Shown here: positions 55,456 to 63,605 of the stretch, piece by piece
Position numbering within the stretch: the first letter of the stretch is position 1
Layout of the letters: each line of letters starts with the position of its first letter
Assembly: GCA_026388185.1 (NCBI GenBank)
Contig: JAPLKG010000011.1
Location: 248,001 to 312,000 of the forward strand
Direction of reading: 5' to 3'
From: Candidatus Eisenbacteria bacterium
Lineage (GTDB): Bacteria > Eisenbacteria > RBG-16-71-46 > JAFGJU01
Length of the DNA stretch: 64,000 nt
Translations under genes and position numbers: made by a program
The notes under the pieces: generated by a model
What the model was told of the DNA's origin: nothing
What the model saw: only the letters and a program-made list of their open reading frames with translations
The model's database searches: none

Positions 55456-56835
55456 ATGGCAGGAGAAAAGATTCTGGTTGTGGACGACGACGACAGCATG
55501 TGTCAGTTCCTTTCCATTCTGCTCAAGAAGGAAGGGTTCGAGGTCACGACGGTGAAGGACGGACAATCCGCGATCCAGAAGGTGAGGGAGGATAATTTCG
55601 ACGTCGTGATAACAGACATAAAGATGCCAGGCATGGATGGCCTGCAGGTCCTCGACCAGATCAAGGCAGTAAATCCGAGCACACCCGTGGTCATCATGAC
55701 CGGCTTTGCGTCTCAGAAGACGGCGATAGACGCGGTAAACAAAGGGGCCTTTCAGTACCTGGAGAAGCACGCGAACAACGAGGAAGTAAAAATCGTTGTG
55801 AGGAATGCGATAGAAATGAAAAAAGTGCAGAATCAGAATATCTTCCTCAAGAAGCAGTTGCGAAAGTGGCACGACAACAAGGAAATCATCGGAAACAGCG
55901 AGGAGATGGCCAAGGTTTTTAGGACCATCGAGAAGGTCGCAGATACCGACAGCACGATCCTGATATACGGCGAGAGTGGGACCGGGAAGGAACTCATCGC
56001 CAAGGAGATTCACTACAGAAGCGGGCGAGCGAACGGCTCGTTTGTCTCAATAAACTGCGGAGCCCTTCCCAAGGACCTGCTTGAGAGCAATCTGTTCGGG
56101 CACGTACGGGGTTCTTTCACGGGCGCCGTGAGAGATCAAGAGGGACTTCTCAAGGTTGCCGAGGGAGGGAGCTTCTTCCTGGACGAGGTGAGCGAGATGC
56201 TTCCCGCGACTCAGGTGAAGCTCTTGCGCGCGTTGCAGGAAAGAGAAATTATACCAGTGGGCGGGAACAAGCCGATAAAGATCGACGTTAGGCTGATCGC
56301 GGCCACGAACGCAGATCTTGAAAGAATGGTCGCCGAAGGCAGGTTCCGTGCGGACTTGTTCTATCGGCTGAACGTGATTCCCTTGAGACTTCCGCCTTTG
56401 AGGGAACGGCGCGACGACATCCCGATGCTGGTGGACTACTTTCTGAAGAAGCTCACCCAAAGCGGTCACGAGAAAGACATATCCAAAGAGTGCATGGAGC
56501 GGTTGTGCGCCTACGAGTGGCCGGGCAACGTGAGAGAGCTTGAGAACGTAATAGAGAGGGCCTACGTGCTTGATGAAAACGGGGTGATCGCTCCTCAAGA
56601 CCTGCCGGATAAGATCAGGGACAGGAGCGCCAGGCGAGGAAGCCTCGTCATCGACTCTCCGAATCTCACGTTGGAAGAGCTCGAGAAGGAATACATACTC
56701 AAGGTGCTCAATTACACTAGTTGGCAGAAAAAGAAGGCCTCTGAGATACTGGGCATAAACCCATCCACGCTATACAGGAAACTCCAGACCTACGGAATCG
56801 ATCAACACGAGGAACTGGAGGTAATTGCAAAATGA
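55456..56835 (+). CDS. pilR: Sigma-54-dependent response regulator PilR
   Basis: A 459-residue NtrC-type activator. The receiver domain has the acidic pair D10/D11 and phosphorylation site D54 (VVITDIKMPGMDG). The AAA+ domain has Walker A GESGTGKE and the sigma-54 contact loop GSFTGA, a Ser variant of GAFTGA. It also has FFLDEVSEM and arginine-finger-region RADLFYRLNVIPLRLPPLRER. The C-terminus is a Fis-type helix-turn-helix (KKKASEILGINPSTLYRKLQ). It probably activates the sigma-54 sites before pilB, pilA and the ABC genes. Confidence 0.95.
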   Translation: MAGEKILVVDDDDSMCQFLSILLKKEGFEVTTVKDGQSAIQKVREDNFDVVITDIKMPGMDGLQVLDQIKAVNPSTPVVIMTGFASQKTAIDAVNKGAFQYLEKHANNEEVKIVVRNAIEMKKVQNQNIFLKKQLRKWHDNKEIIGNSEEMAKVFRTIEKVADTDSTILIYGESGTGKELIAKEIHYRSGRANGSFVSINCGALPKDLLESNLFGHVRGSFTGAVRDQEGLLKVAEGGSFFLDEVSEMLPATQVKLLRALQEREIIPVGGNKPIKIDVRLIAATNADLERMVAEGRFRADLFYRLNVIPLRLPPLRERRDDIPMLVDYFLKKLTQSGHEKDISKECMERLCAYEWPGNVRELENVIERAYVLDENGVIAPQDLPDKIRDRSARRGSLVIDSPNLTLEELEKEYILKVLNYTSWQKKKASEILGINPSTLYRKLQTYGIDQHEELEVIAK

Positions 56836-56949
56836 CATGCAGGCGGTGCGGCGTTGCACAAAGCAGCAGGCGATTGCGCCCTGCAAGCATGACGTGGCCG
56901 GGATGTCTCCATCTCGCCTGACCTGCTTTTCATCCAACCAGCTAATTTC

Positions 56950-56971
56950 TTGCGACACCACACATTGCGAC
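56950..56971 (+). repeat. Direct repeat TTGCGAC upstream of pilA
   Basis: Two copies of TTGCGAC (56950-56956 and 56965-56971) start 15 bases apart and lie about 25-45 bases upstream of the pilA sigma-54 promoter. They could be PilR-binding sites, though their close position is unusual for an enhancer. Near-matches TCGCGAC (49518-49524) and TTGTGAC (57583-57589) lie upstream of the other two sigma-54 sites. Confidence 0.3.
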
Positions 56972-56994
56972 CTAACAGGAATGTCTCTGGCCTT

Positions 56995-57008
56995 GGCATA
57001 TTAGTTGC
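56995..57008 (+). promoter_or_regulatory. Sigma-54 promoter of pilA
   Basis: TTGGCATATTAGTTGCT has GG at 56995-56996 and GC at 57007-57008 with 10 bases between and is a perfect match to TGGCAY-N5-TTGCW. It lies 54 bases before the pilA ATG. pilA transcription depends on sigma-54 and PilR in Myxococcus and Pseudomonas. Confidence 0.85.
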
Positions 57009-57061
57009 TCAAAGAGCATGTGGAACATGACTGAATACCAAGAAGAAAGGAGGTGTACTTA

Positions 57062-57472
57062 ATGATTAGAAACAGCAAGGGCTTCACCCTTATTGAGCTA
57101 ATGATCGTGGTGGTGATCATAGGAATTCTGGCAGCGATAGCGATTCCTAACTTCATTGCCATGCAGGCCCGTGCGAAGGAGGCTTCCGTAAAGTCGAACT
57201 GCCATACGGTTCAGCTTGCTGCTGAGGACTACGCCGTTCAGCACGATGGCGTGTACGCCGGGGCGGTTGCAGACGTAATCGCATTGCTTCCTGGCGCTGG
57301 GGCCCTTCGCAACCCGTTCACCAGGGCTGCGACAGAGCCCGTCCACGCTGCTGCTGCCACCGAGGGCCAGACAGGCTACGTGGAAATAGCTGCAGGCGGA
57401 GCGAACGTCGGCTACACAATCACCGGCTTCGGGAAGACGGCGCTCGTCATTACGCTCTCAAGTGGCACGTAG
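57062..57472 (+). CDS. pilA: Type IV pilin PilA
   Basis: The major pilus subunit. ATG 57062 has AAAGGAGGTG 6 nt upstream, a very strong site. The prepilin leader is MIRNSKG, cut before Phe8, followed by FTLIELMIVVVIIGILAAIA with Glu5 of the mature form present. The mature part is 129 residues. There is only one cysteine, so the usual C-terminal disulfide loop is absent. PilD (60460) should cut and methylate it. It is followed directly by a strong terminator, so it is a one-gene transcript. Confidence 0.96.
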   Translation: MIRNSKGFTLIELMIVVVIIGILAAIAIPNFIAMQARAKEASVKSNCHTVQLAAEDYAVQHDGVYAGAVADVIALLPGAGALRNPFTRAATEPVHAAAATEGQTGYVEIAAGGANVGYTITGFGKTALVITLSSGT

Positions 57473-57489
57473 AGGCCCCTTGGATTGCA

Positions 57490-57527
57490 GGGGTGACTGA
57501 CTGTCTAGTCAGCCACCCCTTTTTTTT
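57490..57527 (+). terminator. Intrinsic terminator of pilA
   Basis: A 13-bp stem with one mismatch (GGGGTGACTGACT / AGTCAGCCACCCC), a GTCT loop and eight Ts. It begins 18 bases after the pilA stop and separates pilA from the ABC-transporter genes. Confidence 0.92.
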
Positions 57528-57643
57528 GCCTGATCCTGCTGCGTGCTCGGTTCTCTGGTCTGGTCGTCCTGCCAGGGTGTGGTTGTGACGTGCGGAGACC
57601 AGCCGACAAGGTTGTTTCCGCTGCCCGCGCAGCCGCCCTGCGT

Positions 57644-57657
57644 GGCATGCTAATTGC
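57644..57657 (+). promoter_or_regulatory. Sigma-54 promoter before the pilus-linked ABC transporter genes
   Basis: TGGCATGCTAATTGCT has GG at 57644-57645 and GC at 57656-57657, 10 bases apart, and fits the TGGCAY-N5-TTGCW consensus as well as the pilA site. It lies 53 bases before the ATG at 57710. Confidence 0.8.
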
Positions 57658-57709
57658 TCAAAAGAAGATGGTCGGGACTCTCTCTGAGCGGTGGTGAGAT
57701 CTGGCAACC

Positions 57710-58837
57710 ATGGCCGTTTCTCAGCCGACGCCGGAGGAAGAGGAGACAAAGCGCCATGGGTGTCCTATGGGTGTCCTAAGTGAGAGAGGGGGCAGCGAAA
57801 GAGAGATGAGCGTAAGCAGCGCGGAATCGACGTTGGGGCTGCAAGAAGAGACTACTTGGCAGGAAGGTGAAAGAAGAGTTGCCATCGAGGCCAGGGGTCT
57901 TGTGAAAGTTTTTACCAGCCCCTTCACACGTCAGAAGAAATGGGCCCTCAGGGGATTGAACCTCCAAGTGTACGAGGGGGAGGTTTTTGGGTTTCTGGGT
58001 CCAAACGGCGCGGGCAAAACGACCACGATGAAGCTCATGCTGGGGCTCTTGTTGCCCACGAGCGGGACAATCACGCTGTTCGGAATGGATCCGGGCGACC
58101 CCGCCTCACGCAGGGAGGTCGGGTTCCTTCCGGAAAACCCCAGCTTCTACGATTGCCTCACGCTTGGCGAGTTCTTGAGACTCTGCGCCGCGCTCTCGGG
58201 AATCACTTCCAAGAGAGAAATGGAAAGGCGGATGGCGGAGTCTCTCTTCATTTCGAGATTGGTGAAAGAGGAAAACACCCGATTGAGGAAATTTTCCAAG
58301 GGGATGCTGCAGCGGGTCGGTCTGGCGCAGGCTCTCATCAATAATCCCAAGCTCGTCGTGCTCGACGAGCCGTTGAGCGGGCTCGACCCGATAGGAAGAA
58401 AGGAATTTCGCGACGCCATCCTCGGCCTGAAACAGGAGGGAAAGACCGTCTTCTTCAGTTCTCATATCATTCCCGACGTCGAGCTGATATGCGACAGAGT
58501 AGGCATAATAAACGACGGCTCGTTGGAGAGGGTCGGGCACATCAGCGATCTGGTGCCGGGAGAGGCAAAAAGCATAGAGATCGCGGTCAAGGATCTGAGA
58601 GAAGAAACAGCCTGCGCACTCGATGCCCACGTGGAGCAGATGGAGTGTGTAGGCGATACCACGATAATCAGACTCAAGAACTCGGAACTGGCCACGATGG
58701 TCATTGGAAAGTTGGCAAGGGATGGAGCCAGGATTCTCTCGGTGACTCCCCAGAAGGAGTCACTGGAATCGCTATTTCTCAGAGAGATCACCCGGAAGTC
58801 AGGCAAAGAAGAGTCGAGAGAGCTCACTCTTGTTTGA
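57710..58837 (+). CDS. pilH: ABC transporter ATP-binding protein (PilH-like)
   Basis: An ABC ATPase of about 343-375 residues. Walker A is GPNGAGKTT, the signature is FSKGMLQRVGLAQAL, Walker B LVVLDEPLSGLDPIG, and the switch His is in FFSSHIIPDVE. In Myxococcus xanthus pilG, pilH and pilI lie between pilA and pilD, and pilH encodes such an ATPase needed for piliation. Position and partner here are the same, so PilH is the likely identity. The start is uncertain: ATG 57710 gives a charged leader not typical of the family, and ATG 57806 is an alternative (MSVSSAESTLGL). No obvious ribosome binding site favours either. Confidence 0.8.
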   Translation: MAVSQPTPEEEETKRHGCPMGVLSERGGSEREMSVSSAESTLGLQEETTWQEGERRVAIEARGLVKVFTSPFTRQKKWALRGLNLQVYEGEVFGFLGPNGAGKTTTMKLMLGLLLPTSGTITLFGMDPGDPASRREVGFLPENPSFYDCLTLGEFLRLCAALSGITSKREMERRMAESLFISRLVKEENTRLRKFSKGMLQRVGLAQALINNPKLVVLDEPLSGLDPIGRKEFRDAILGLKQEGKTVFFSSHIIPDVELICDRVGIINDGSLERVGHISDLVPGEAKSIEIAVKDLREETACALDAHVEQMECVGDTTIIRLKNSELATMVIGKLARDGARILSVTPQKESLESLFLREITRKSGKEESRELTLV

Positions 58838-58879
58838 ACCGGACGGCATTCCGTCGGGCGAAGAGTCACAGGGAGCAGC

Positions 58880-59647
58880 ATGACGAGAGTAATTGCGATA
58901 GCAGGAAATACCTTCAGAGAGGCCTTGAGAGACAAAGCGCTCTATGTCTTGCTCGTGTTTTCCGCGGTCCTTGTAGTGAGCACGCGCATAATGAGCCCGT
59001 TGGCCCTGGGAGAGGGGGTCAAAATCACGAAGGACCTCGGCCTTTCTGCAATCTCCTTCTTCGGAATGCTCGCCATCATAGTGATGGGGGCGGGTCTCGT
59101 TCACAAAGAGATAGACAGAAAAACCATCTTCGTGATTCTCTCCAAACCGGTCGCGAGACACGAGTTCATCTTGGGCAAGTTTCTCGGAATGGCTGACGCC
59201 TTGATCGCAATGGTCGTGCTCATGCTTATCGTCCTGCAAGGGACACTTCTGATTTCGAGGGCGGGGCTTGACGTTCTCGTCTTGAAGGCCGGCTTTCTCA
59301 CTTACATAGAACTTCTCCTGATGACCTCGATAGCGGTACTGTTTTCCTCGTTCAGCACGACGGGCATGAGCACGATCTTTACCTTTGCTTTCTACGTGGT
59401 CGGCCATTTCAGCGGGGACGTTCTTGCGTTCGGCGCGAGACTGCCATCGGCCTTCGCGCAACACGCGTGCCAATTTCTTTACTACGTGCTTCCCGACCTA
59501 CAACTCTTCAACGTCAGAGGCATGGTCGTGCACGGGGTCGACGTTCCTACCGAGCGCATCCTCGCGGCGACTGCATACGGTCTACTTTACAGCCTGGGCG
59601 CGCTTCTACTCTCCACAGTAGTGTTCTCGAGGAGGGACTTCAAGTAA
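58880..59647 (+). CDS. pilI: ABC-2-type permease (PilI-like)
   Basis: A 255-residue polytopic membrane protein. Hydrophobic segments include ALYVLLVFSAVLVV, ISFFGMLAIIVMGAGLV and DALIAMVVLMLIVLQ. The segment IDRKTIFVILSKPVARHEF is the cytoplasmic loop typical of ABC-2 permeases. It pairs with the ATPase just upstream; its stop overlaps the next ATG (TAATG). Its place matches pilI of the Myxococcus pilus cluster. Confidence 0.8.
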   Translation: MTRVIAIAGNTFREALRDKALYVLLVFSAVLVVSTRIMSPLALGEGVKITKDLGLSAISFFGMLAIIVMGAGLVHKEIDRKTIFVILSKPVARHEFILGKFLGMADALIAMVVLMLIVLQGTLLISRAGLDVLVLKAGFLTYIELLLMTSIAVLFSSFSTTGMSTIFTFAFYVVGHFSGDVLAFGARLPSAFAQHACQFLYYVLPDLQLFNVRGMVVHGVDVPTERILAATAYGLLYSLGALLLSTVVFSRRDFK

Positions 59648-60354
59648 TGAGGTTCTCCGTGAGAAGTGCGCTGAGAGACGTGGCCCTCGTGGTTCTGGCC
59701 CTGGGGTTGATGAGCGGGGGAATCTGTATCAAGAAGGAGATGGCCAAGAAGACGGAGCCGCAGCCGGGAGAGGAATTGATGTACTTCCCGTCGGGAACGT
59801 TCGTGAGGCAGACCGCACTGGGTCAGGAGTGCACTCTGGCTGACGTCGCCTGGCTGAGGGCGATCCAGTACTACGGTCAGCACAGGCTCACGGACAGAAG
59901 ATACGAGATGATTGGTCACATATCCGACATCGTGACGACGCTGGACCCCGGATTCATTCAGGCCTACGTTTTCGGAGCCATGGTGCTCTCTCAGGACGCG
60001 GGCAGGCCTCGCGACGGTCTGGCGCTCCTGAGAAAGGGGATGCTAAGCAACCCCGACGACTGGCTCCTTGCATTTGAGACGGGTTTCATCTACTATACCG
60101 TGCTTCGCGACTATCGGAGTGCCGGAAGGTACTTCGCTCTCTCTTCCAAGCTGCCTGACGCTCCGGAGTTTACATCACGCTTCGCAGCATTCGTAGAGGA
60201 ACGAGCAGGTCACACCGAGACGGCGTTGGAACTCTGGGAGGAGGCCGCGGCTTCAACTCACAATAAGTACATCAAGGAAATGGCTGAGGAGAAGATCGCA
60301 GAGCTGAAGGACGAGCTTGAAAGGGAAAGACTGGATCGGGAACGCTCCCTCTAA
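59647..60354 (+). CDS. Membrane-anchored TPR-like protein of the pilus ABC module
   Basis: A 235-residue protein with an N-terminal hydrophobic segment (VALVVLALGLMSGGI) that could be a membrane anchor or signal. The rest is helical with TPR-like repeats, such as RAIQYYGQHRLTDRRYEM, GFIQAYVFGAMVLSQDAGRP and AFETGFIYYTVLRDYRSAGRYF. ATG 59647 overlaps the permease stop, so expression is coupled to it. The Myxococcus third gene (pilG) is not obviously the same protein, but by position this could be its counterpart. Confidence 0.7.
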   Translation: MRFSVRSALRDVALVVLALGLMSGGICIKKEMAKKTEPQPGEELMYFPSGTFVRQTALGQECTLADVAWLRAIQYYGQHRLTDRRYEMIGHISDIVTTLDPGFIQAYVFGAMVLSQDAGRPRDGLALLRKGMLSNPDDWLLAFETGFIYYTVLRDYRSAGRYFALSSKLPDAPEFTSRFAAFVEERAGHTETALELWEEAAASTHNKYIKEMAEEKIAELKDELERERLDRERSL

Positions 60355-60459
60355 CGGGTGACGGGGACGCGCTCATCGCGCTCGCTCAAGCACGGCGGGC
60401 GTCTTACCTCGTCGCCGGTTGTCATTATCTTCAAGATACACTTGAAGGGAGTCTTTGTG

Positions 60460-61227
60460 ATGGATTTTGTCCTGCTGTTCATAGCCGGGCTTGCGATCGG
60501 GAGTTTTCTAAACGTCTGCATTCACAGAGTGCCCCGCAGGATTTCGGTGTGTTTTCCCTCTTCGCATTGTCCTTTGTGCAAGACCCCCATTCGTCCGATG
60601 GACAACATACCCGTTTTCAGCTTCCTCATTCTGAAGGGAAGATGCAGACACTGCGGCGCGCGAATTCGATGGCAATATCCTGTCGTGGAACTCGCGTCGG
60701 GCCTCTTGCTCCTGCTCAGCTACTTCAAGTTCGGATTTTCGTTCGAGCTCCTTCTGTACTACGCATTCTGTTGCGCGCTCGTGGTGATCACATTTGTTGA
60801 TCTGGAGTTCAGGATAATACCGGACACCATCACTCTTCCTTTCATGGTGTTGGGGTTGGCGGGCAGCGTCTTCTCCGGTCTGGGTTTGGCACAGAGTCTT
60901 CTCGGGATCATCGTCGGCGGAGGAAGCCTGACGCTCGTAGGTTACGTCTACACGAAGATAACCAAGGTGGAGGGGATGGGAGGAGGCGACGTAAAGCTCA
61001 CGGCGATGATGGGTGCCTTTCTTGGGTGGAAAGCAGTCCTGATTGTCATATTTGTCGCCTCTCTCGCGGGCTCTGCACTCGGCATTGTCCTGATGCTGAT
61101 GTTCCGCATGAGTCGTAGGACGCCGATTCCCTTCGGGAGTTTTCTCGCGCCGGTAGGTATCGTCGTTCTCCTTTGTTGGAGCCGTCTCGTCGAGTGGTAT
61201 CTTTCCAACGCGGGAATCGGCCACTGA
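60460..61227 (+). CDS. pilD: Prepilin peptidase / N-methyltransferase PilD
   Basis: A 255-residue polytopic membrane protein. ATG 60460 has GAAGGGAG 8 nt upstream; the longer frame from 60358 is not natural. The N-terminal domain has FLNVCIHRVPR and the zinc-cysteine pairs CPLC and CRHC, the methyltransferase part. The aspartyl peptidase site has FVDLEFRIIPD and GMGGGDVKL. It processes PilA and other prepilins at the inner membrane. Confidence 0.94.
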   Translation: MDFVLLFIAGLAIGSFLNVCIHRVPRRISVCFPSSHCPLCKTPIRPMDNIPVFSFLILKGRCRHCGARIRWQYPVVELASGLLLLLSYFKFGFSFELLLYYAFCCALVVITFVDLEFRIIPDTITLPFMVLGLAGSVFSGLGLAQSLLGIIVGGGSLTLVGYVYTKITKVEGMGGGDVKLTAMMGAFLGWKAVLIVIFVASLAGSALGIVLMLMFRMSRRTPIPFGSFLAPVGIVVLLCWSRLVEWYLSNAGIGH

Positions 61228-61309
61228 GCTCACGTTACGGAGAACTCGGCACGTCGCCCAACCCTGTGCGGAGGAGAATGCCGCCGGCGGCGAGAGCGGG
61301 ATTTTCCGC

Positions 61310-61338
61310 TTGACACATGGTACCCCCTTTGTTAGCGT
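61310..61338 (+). promoter_or_regulatory. Possible promoter for pilMNOP
   Basis: TTGACA (61310-61315), 17-base spacer, TAGCGT (61333-61338). The -35 is perfect and the -10 weak. It lies about 58 bases before the pilM ATG. Confidence 0.35.
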
Positions 61339-61395
61339 GGGCCCACTAGAGAGAAAGCGGGAATTTGTAAGTCACAAATCGGAAACGAGGCAGAG

Positions 61396-62445
61396 ATGCT
61401 CGGTAAGAAGAAATCCTCCGTGGGCCTGGACATCGGCAGCAGTGCCATAAAACTCGCCGAACTGGAAGAGGCAGCGGACGGGATGAGACTTGTAACATTC
61501 GGGATCGCCGAGCTCTTGCCGGAGGCCATCGTTGACGGCGAGATCATGGATCGGCAGAGCGTCGTGGATACGATCCGCAACGTTGTCGAGGAAAAGGGCA
61601 TCAAGAATAGGCGCGTGGCAACGGCGGTATCGGGTCGCGCGGTGATCGTCAAGAAGATCGTCATGGACCGTCTCAGCGAAGAGGACACTCGGGAGGCGAT
61701 ATACTGGGAAGCCGAACAGCATGTGCCTTACGACGTGAGCGATGTCGTGCTTGACTTCCAGATTCTCAAGACCGACATCGGACCCAAACAGATGCAAGTA
61801 CTCCTGGTCGCAGCCAAGAGAGAGATGGTCAACGTTCATGCTCACATAATAAAGGAAGCGGGTCTGATCCCGGAGCTCATAGACGTGGATGCCTTTGCAG
61901 TGCAAAATGCGCTGGAGGCGAACTATGATTTCGCGCCGGAAGACGTAGTCGCACTCATCAACGTGGGCGCCGAGAGAACCAACATCAGCATAGTGAAAGA
62001 CGGAATTCCTCACTTCACCAAGGATCTCTCGCTTGGAAGTCACACTGTGGTCGAAGCGCTTCAGAGAGAGCACGGCCTTTCCCACGACGAGGCAACCAAG
62101 GTCCTCAAGGGCCAGTCTGAGGGCGCTCATAACTATAATATTCCCCAGTTCGTTCAAGTGGCGTGCGACGACCTGGTCGTGACACTCGATAGGGCACTCG
62201 CATATCTCAAGACGTCAGGCGAAGCGGGGGCCCTCACAAGGCTATTCTTGAGCGGCGGGAGCTCTCGTCTGCAGGGTCTCAGGGAGCTTCTGGCGGAGAA
62301 ATTCAACGTTCCGGCCGACATAGCAAATCCTCTTTCGAAAATCAATTGTGACTCGTCGCTTTTCGAGGGTGGTGATCCCTCAACGGTAGCTCCCGTGCTT
62401 ACGGTGGCAATCGGGCTTGCGCTGCGAAGGGCGGGAATCCAATGA
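61396..62445 (+). CDS. pilM: Type IV pilus assembly protein PilM
   Basis: A 349-residue actin-like (FtsA-type) cytoplasmic protein of the alignment complex that binds the PilN N-terminus. Visible: VGLDIGSSAIKLAEL (phosphate 1), VATAVSGRAVIVKKI, NVGAERTNISIVKDG (phosphate 2) and FLSGGSSRLQGLRELL (adenosine). The ATG is standard and the stop overlaps the pilN ATG (ATGA). Typical length is 350. Confidence 0.95.
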   Translation: MLGKKKSSVGLDIGSSAIKLAELEEAADGMRLVTFGIAELLPEAIVDGEIMDRQSVVDTIRNVVEEKGIKNRRVATAVSGRAVIVKKIVMDRLSEEDTREAIYWEAEQHVPYDVSDVVLDFQILKTDIGPKQMQVLLVAAKREMVNVHAHIIKEAGLIPELIDVDAFAVQNALEANYDFAPEDVVALINVGAERTNISIVKDGIPHFTKDLSLGSHTVVEALQREHGLSHDEATKVLKGQSEGAHNYNIPQFVQVACDDLVVTLDRALAYLKTSGEAGALTRLFLSGGSSRLQGLRELLAEKFNVPADIANPLSKINCDSSLFEGGDPSTVAPVLTVAIGLALRRAGIQ

Positions 62446-62996
62446 TAAAGATTAACGTTCTTCCCATCGAGCTACGAACCAAGAAGAGAGTAATGACCAT
62501 TCCCCACGTGGGGAACATGGGCTTCGTCGCTCTCGTTGGTGGAGTAGTGGCCTTGATCATCATAACCTCCTTGGTGGAGGGAATGCGAATCGGAAGCCTG
62601 AAGGGCAGGATTGCCGAGGCCGAGGGTCAGGCGGCACAATTGAGGCCGCAGATCGAGCAGATCGAGAGGCTCACGGCAGAGCGCGCAGAGCTTGACGCGC
62701 ACATGAGAGTCATTACCGAGCTGGAGAACAGTCGAGCCTTTGAGGTTATGTTGCTTGCCGAGCTCAACAAGCGGATTCCAGAACACCTCTGGCTCACCTC
62801 GTATTTCCGATCCGATCCCAACACTGTCGTCCTTGAGGGGGTCACGTTCTCCAACCTGATAGTTGCCGATTTCATGACGCGACTTGAGCGTTCCGTTCTC
62901 TTTCAGAATGTGGACCTCACCATAGCTGAGAGAGGCAAGATCGATGAGATGGACGTCGTCAAGTTCTCCTTGTCGTCAGGTGTGAGGCCGGAGTAA
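62442..62996 (+). CDS. pilN: Type IV pilus assembly protein PilN
   Basis: A 184-residue single-pass inner-membrane protein. The PilM-binding motif INVLPIELR is at the start. One transmembrane segment follows (VALVGGVVALIIITSLV), then a coiled coil and a small periplasmic alpha/beta domain. Overlaps pilM by four bases and is followed closely by pilO. Confidence 0.93.
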   Translation: MIKINVLPIELRTKKRVMTIPHVGNMGFVALVGGVVALIIITSLVEGMRIGSLKGRIAEAEGQAAQLRPQIEQIERLTAERAELDAHMRVITELENSRAFEVMLLAELNKRIPEHLWLTSYFRSDPNTVVLEGVTFSNLIVADFMTRLERSVLFQNVDLTIAERGKIDEMDVVKFSLSSGVRPE

Positions 62997-63005
62997 GAGG
63001 CAGAG

Positions 63006-63605
63006 ATGGACCTCAGAAATCCGAAACATCAGAAGATGCTGATGGGGGTGGTGCTTCTGGCCGCCCTGCTCTATCTGTACTTCCTGGCGTCGTTCTTGCC
63101 ATTCGGATTCAGAGCTCAGGCCTCCAAGTACAACGAGCTGAAGCAGCATTACGAGAAACTGACGTTGGATTTGTCCAAGGCGAGGCAACTGGTCGGCAAT
63201 TTGCCCAGACTGAAGAAAGAATACGAAGAGCTGCACGAGTCGTGGCTGCTCGCGAAGGAGCTCCTGCCGGAAGAGAAGGAGCTTGCGACCCTGCTGAGCA
63301 GGGTCACGATCGCGGGCCAGCAGTCTGGCGTCAAGTTCACGCTCTTCAAGCCCAATCCTCCTGTGGATCGCGGCTACTATGTAGAGCACCCCGTTGAGGT
63401 AAGCGTCGTGGGCGGTTTCCACGAGACGGCTGCCTTCCTCAGCGAGATCGCGAATCTTTCCAGAATAGTGAACGTTTCCGGGTTGAAGCTTGCGTCCTAC
63501 ACTGGAGGCAAGCCTGACGAGGTGGTTCAGGCCACGTTTATCGCCTCGGCCTACACGCTAACAAGAGGTGTTTCGGATGTCCGCACGATTCCCACGGGCA
63601 AGTAG
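63006..63605 (+). CDS. pilO: Type IV pilus assembly protein PilO
   Basis: A 199-residue inner-membrane protein. A transmembrane segment (LMGVVLLAALLYLYFLASF), a coiled coil (YNELKQHYEKLTLDLSKARQ) and a periplasmic domain with VTIAGQQSGVKFTLFKPN and VGGFHETAAFLSEIANL are typical of PilO. It forms a heterodimer with PilN. The stop lies inside the start of pilP. Confidence 0.92.
   Translation: MDLRNPKHQKMLMGVVLLAALLYLYFLASFLPFGFRAQASKYNELKQHYEKLTLDLSKARQLVGNLPRLKKEYEELHESWLLAKELLPEEKELATLLSRVTIAGQQSGVKFTLFKPNPPVDRGYYVEHPVEVSVVGGFHETAAFLSEIANLSRIVNVSGLKLASYTGGKPDEVVQATFIASAYTLTRGVSDVRTIPTGK

Noticed and set aside
57754-57778. Tandem repeat ATGGGTGTCCT x2 in the N-terminal part of the ABC ATPase gene
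   Set aside because: Only two short copies in a likely non-conserved leader; a minor duplication rather than a functional repeat.
61281-61292. GCCGCCGGCGGC palindrome after pilD
   Set aside because: No T-run and short arms; not called as a terminator.
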